The notes under the pieces were generated by a model. That model searched no databases. It saw only the letters and a list, made by a program, of their open reading frames with translations, and was not told the DNA's origin. From the NCBI GenBank assembly GCA_006386115.1, contig VFIW01000030.1, positions 248,001 through 312,000 of the forward strand: a stretch of 64,000 bases of DNA, in the 5' to 3' direction. Positions within the stretch are counted from its first letter, which is position 1, and each line of letters opens with the position of its first letter. Both the position numbers and the translations under genes were made by a program. This DNA comes from Globisporangium splendens (lineage: Eukaryota > Oomycota > Peronosporomycetes > Pythiales > Pythiaceae). Below are positions 60,532 to 64,000 of the stretch, piece by piece.

Positions 60532-62103
60532 GAAGAATGCAAGCGACTAATATCTGTCATGGACATGAAAACATAACAACACGCAATCCTGCACATTCAC
60601 AATTTGTTAAATAGCACCTTGCAGAATGTTTGCTTTGCTGTTGAACATCTTTCTGGAATGATGTTCTTTTTACCTTTTCATCGGCTTGATGATGATGAAG
60701 GACGCTTCATTTTGCCAAGTGCACACTGCTTAATGGCTTGCATTCCGTTCATGTCAAGGTAACGATATTCGAATCTTCTGTGCGATTGAGCAAGACGCCA
60801 GCGCATTCCTCAGGACAGATTCACGTTGAAGCTCGGCGAGAACAGCAGACGAAGCTGCTGTTGTGCATTACACTGTCCCCCTGCGTCAGCAGCAAAAGAT
60901 GCAAACGAGCCAAACTGCAGCAGCGAATGCGCAGGCAAAAGCTGACCACGATGGTGGTGACCTTCCTGCGACAGCAGCAGAATTGCAATATCACCATGCC
61001 GATTGACAAGTGCACGAACTCACTTTGACAAAATTTCCATTGACGTCAAGCAAGCAAGACGACCCTTTTTTATCGGCAAGCAGGTGAGGTTGCCAACAAG
61101 CCAAGCAGCAGCAAACGCTCCTTTTCGCGCAAGCGCAGTCTCGTTCTCGCCTCTGCCACAACCAACCATTGCAAGTTGCAACAACGAGACAGACCCAGGC
61201 GCATAAGTAACGTTAGTAACGGGGTGGGAACATGGACAATGAGAATGCGCCGTCTCGTTCCATGTTCGATCCGCACTTGTGACGCTATCGACGCTTTCCA
61301 CAATGGCGCATATGTGCGAGAATTTGCATAAAGGACCGACCAAGATCTCAGTTGCGAAAAGTTGTGAGTCCATCGTCTCAAAGCAAGGAGCCACATCCAA
61401 ACCCATGTACACGTAGACAACCCATCCCGTCAGTTCAACAAGCTGAGGTTTTATTCCCCTTTCGCAGTTGCAACTGTGAGGAGAGGAATGAATGTCTGGG
61501 AGCAGCTAATGCCCTTTCGTACCAAATATGTGTGATTAGATACAATGTGTAGTTGTCGTCAACAGGTAGTTGATGTTCTTCTGTCAAGCAAATCCACACG
61601 ATAGGCAGGGTTTCACTCACAAGAGACAGGCTGAAGAAAGGAAGGGCACATCCATCCATCCGGGACTGCGCAAAAGAAAGCAAGCGAGTGTACTGTACAT
61701 AGAGAGAAGAGGTCATCTTCGGTGGGGGAAAACGTGCAGTTCCTTGCTGCTGACTGGCACACTCAACAACACACAACCCCATCCACATCCTGCTGTTTGC
61801 GTTCGCTTGTCGGTTTGTTCGCTGCAAGCAAGCAAGTCCCACCCGCATCCAGTCGTGCGCACAACCAAGATCTCGATCCCTAAGGGTCTCTTCTCCGCCA
61901 TTGCCGTCCGTTCGTTTGTGTTCAACAAAGGGCTTTTTTTCCAAATATCCATCGGCAAGGATCGCAAGCGACCACTCGCAAAAGCAGCAGCATTTTTCAT
62001 ATATATATAAAAAAAGAAGCACATTTTGCTCAGAAGGAACGTCTTCAGTCGTCACTCTTCAAAACGCCGTCTCGACCACAAGCGCCACAGACGTAATCAG
62101 AGA
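60532..62103. other. 1.6-kb intergenic spacer
   Basis: Open frames here are short or antisense, with no domain. AT-rich TATATATATAA at 62000-62010 lies about 110 bp before the sorting-nexin ATG. Confidence 0.5.
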
Positions 62104-62120
62104 ACACACACACACACACA
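62104..62120 (+). repeat. (AC)n microsatellite abutting a start codon
   Basis: A (AC)8 run immediately precedes the ATG of the sorting nexin gene, so it is the very end of its 5' UTR. Length variation would alter leader length but not the frame. Confidence 0.9.
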
Positions 62121-63524
62121 ATGGAGATCTCGGTCGGACCAGCGGGCCGCGTGGGCGACGGCGTGAACGCCTACTGCGTGTACAAGGTGACCTCCGACGT
62201 CGCAGACAACAACGCCGCGTCGTCGCAGGTCGTGGACCGTCGGTACTCGGACTTCCTCTGGCTGCACGAACAGCTCTCGAAGCAGTGCGCGGGCTTCATC
62301 ATCCCGCCGCTGCCCGCCAAGGTGGTGGGGATCCTGCAGGGCCCCGAGTTCCTGGAGCACCGACGCGCGGGACTCGAGCGGTTTCTGCGCAAGGTCGTGC
62401 AGCACGACGAGCTCAAGAACACGAACCACTTCAAGAGCTTCCTCGAGTGCTCGCCCGTGGAGCTGACCGCGATCAAGACCGCGTCGCAAGCCGTGATGTC
62501 TCCGACCCTCGCAGCCGTGGCGGAGAAGACGCAAGCGATCAATAGTTGGTGGGGCAAGGCTGTGCAGCGCATCTCGGAGAACGACAGCTTCAAGCTCTTG
62601 GCGGCGAAAGCGGGTCACGAGATCACCAACAGTTCGACGATCGAAGACCCGGGCTTTGAGGAGCTCATCAAGTACGTCCGCGAGCTGCACAACCAGGTGC
62701 GCGTGCTCAAGGCGAAGATCCACGTCGCAGATCAGCAGAACAAGCTCACGGCTGGTGCGTACTGCGACCTCATCGAGTCGCTGCACGCGATCGCCGACAC
62801 GGAGGACGCGTACTCGGATATCCCCACGAACGACTTCAGTGCCGTGCTGTCGTTGCTTGACACGCGCGCGCGTCAAACGGACAGTGAACTGGAGCGATTC
62901 GCCGTGTCGGTGAAGGAATTCTCCCGATGGATGCGCTCGGTGAAGAACGCGATCAGCGTGCGCGAAGACCGTCGCCTGCACTACCAAGCCAAGCTCGCGG
63001 CGAAGAAGGCGAAGGACGCTCAAGTGGCGGCGCGCGCTGAAAGCAGCAACGACAATGAGAGCGCCAAGAGTCCGCGAATCCCGTTCACGCCAAGCGGCAA
63101 CAACAACAGCGTCGAGCAGCTGAATCACGACCTCGTGGCTGCGAAGGAAGAGTTTGAGAAAGTGCACGCGCGCGTTGTGTCCGAGATCGCGCGGTTCCGT
63201 GCGGACAAATCGGCCGAGCTGCGTCAGATGTTTGCCGACTTTGCGACGCTGCAGGCGCGCAACAGCGCCGAGCTGAGCGAAGCGCTCGCGTCGTCCATGA
63301 AGACGCTGCAGAGCCCGCTGCCGACCAAGTCAATGTTCTCCAAGTCCTCGCGGTTTCTCTCTCTCTCGTCGATCTCGGACGACAGCAACCAGACCGAGGA
63401 CGAGATCGACGACGCGCTGCGCAAGATGAGCGTGCGTCCAGCGGCAACACCTGAAGCGGCGGCGCGAGACGCCAAGCAGCAGGAGGCCGCGAAGGTGGAC
63501 CCACTGACCGATGTAAGTCTGTAA
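62121..63524 (+). CDS. PX-BAR sorting nexin (SNX1/2/Vps5-like)
   Basis: An intronless gene of 467 residues. The PX domain occupies about 1-115 with the PI3P-binding RRYSDFLWLHEQL and the loop FIIPPLPAKVVG; RRAGLERFLRKV closes it. A long helical region (about 180-420) matches the Vps5/BAR dimer (ELHNQVRVLKAKIHVA; LLDTRARQTDSELERFA; FSRWMRSVKNAISVREDRR). A Ser-rich C-terminal tail ends in DVSL. Such nexins bind endosomal PI3P, bend membrane into tubules and carry cargo to the Golgi as part of retromer or ESCPE. The last codons include a perfect GTAAGT, but no downstream same-strand exon was found, so I end the gene at 63524. Confidence 0.92.
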   Translation: MEISVGPAGRVGDGVNAYCVYKVTSDVADNNAASSQVVDRRYSDFLWLHEQLSKQCAGFIIPPLPAKVVGILQGPEFLEHRRAGLERFLRKVVQHDELKNTNHFKSFLECSPVELTAIKTASQAVMSPTLAAVAEKTQAINSWWGKAVQRISENDSFKLLAAKAGHEITNSSTIEDPGFEELIKYVRELHNQVRVLKAKIHVADQQNKLTAGAYCDLIESLHAIADTEDAYSDIPTNDFSAVLSLLDTRARQTDSELERFAVSVKEFSRWMRSVKNAISVREDRRLHYQAKLAAKKAKDAQVAARAESSNDNESAKSPRIPFTPSGNNNSVEQLNHDLVAAKEEFEKVHARVVSEIARFRADKSAELRQMFADFATLQARNSAELSEALASSMKTLQSPLPTKSMFSKSSRFLSLSSISDDSNQTEDEIDDALRKMSVRPAATPEAAARDAKQQEAAKVDPLTDVSL

Positions 63525-63650
63525 AATGGGCATGCGATCACCACCAGCTTATGTAATGAATGATTTGAAATGATGAATGTATGGAATATTGTACCACCCA
63601 CCAATATAATGAAGCACAACAAAAAGTACTATTGGTTGCTGCTGTCAGCA

Positions 63651-64000
63651 TCATGCATCTGGTGCATTGTCTTCTTCTCCAGTGGGATGCGTGCGTGCGG
63701 TTCTTGCATTGCGCTTGTTGCTGTCCATGAACCGATACACTCGCAGCAGAATCCCTGCGACGAGCGCAATGTCGCCATCGCTACCAAAGTCATGAAAAGT
63801 TCAAATTTATGCGAACATGGAAACCAAACAATTCAATGAGGCAGCATTCATACCTGGTGTCGTAGAGGTACCACCACTTGTCCTCGCGCGCATCTTGGCT
63901 CTGCAGTGTGTGAGTTTCACGAGAGGTATTACTGGTTTGAAGGTTGCGAGAAAGGAAGAGAATCCAAAAACACACCTCGACAAGTTTGCTGGCGATGTGC
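63651..64000 (-). CDS. 3' end of a leftward gene running off the right edge, unknown
   Basis: Three exon pieces fit in phase: 64000-63976 (partial), 63900-63854 and 63780-63651. They are joined by GTGTGT...CTGCAG and GTATGA...GGTAG. The product ends ...HIASKLVE, SQDAREDKWWYLYDTS, DGDIALVAGILLRVYRF and a basic, Thr-rich tail (NARTARTHPTGEEDN). The DKWWYLYDT block is distinctive, but I do not recognise the family. It converges with the sorting-nexin gene, with 126 bp between stop codons. The N-terminal part lies outside the window. Confidence 0.72.

Noticed and set aside
62097..63167. 356-codon minus-strand frame
   Set aside because: A mirror of the PX-BAR nexin coding sequence with no domain of its own.
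63513..63518. GTAAGT near the end of the nexin gene as a splice donor to a further exon
   Set aside because: The nearest acceptor (about 63682) lies within coding sequence of the opposite-strand gene, and joining to it gives a short Cys-rich tail and a stop. The in-frame end at 63524 is simpler.

Overview
This is nuclear DNA of an oomycete (stramenopile water mould). The evidence is a decayed Crinkler (CRN) effector gene with a variant LFLAK-type domain, a multi-pass membrane/leucine-rich-repeat protein of a family expanded in oomycetes, a bZIP factor with a non-canonical basic region, short GT-AG introns (mostly 50-100 nt, often opening GTACG or GTAAG), GC-rich third codon positions, and promoter motifs resembling the oomycete Inr+FPR element. 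The CRN motif spelling is closer to the LYLA form reported from Pythium-like species than to the Phytophthora LFLAK form, but genus is not settled by this window.

Layout. 1-5,000 is a decayed accessory region: the edge of an ankyrin gene (-), a broken Helitron-type PIF1 helicase and a broken CRN gene. 5,115-21,676 carries a bZIP factor (-), a possible small gene (-), a secreted bicupin dioxygenase (+), CENP-S/MHF1 (+), a long coiled-coil protein with a frameshifting 19-bp duplication (-), a flavoprotein fumarate reductase (-) and a calmodulin-type Ca2+ ATPase (-). A 3.5-kb spacer without a recognisable gene follows. 25,163-44,466 is a dense housekeeping block: an augmin-like coiled-coil protein, a USP30-like deubiquitinase, an acidic protein with three hnRNP-Q-AcD-like domains, glutaryl-CoA dehydrogenase, AP-1 gamma adaptin, farnesyl/geranylgeranyltransferase alpha, a small four-pass membrane protein, mitochondrial GrpE and a PPP2R3C-type PP2A B'' subunit. 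44,467-51,015 is gene-poor and holds an orphan exon-like segment, a Ser-rich protein and a diverged segmental duplication. 51,016-64,000 holds the membrane-LRR protein (frameshifted), a large unknown protein only 20 bp upstream of it, a HAD phosphatase, an RBBP4/MSI1 WD40 protein, VPS55, a PX-BAR sorting nexin and the 3' end of an unknown gene at the right edge.

No operon-like system is evident. Functional themes are endosomal/TGN trafficking (AP-1 gamma, VPS55, PX-BAR nexin), chromatin and division (CENP-S, RBBP4, augmin-like), and mitochondrial functions (GrpE, glutaryl-CoA dehydrogenase, possibly the USP). Exon coordinates were worked out by hand from splice signals and reading phase. Where lengths sum to an open frame and match a known family (CENP-S, GCDH, AP-1 gamma, VPS55, PPP2R3C, FNTA) I consider them firm.
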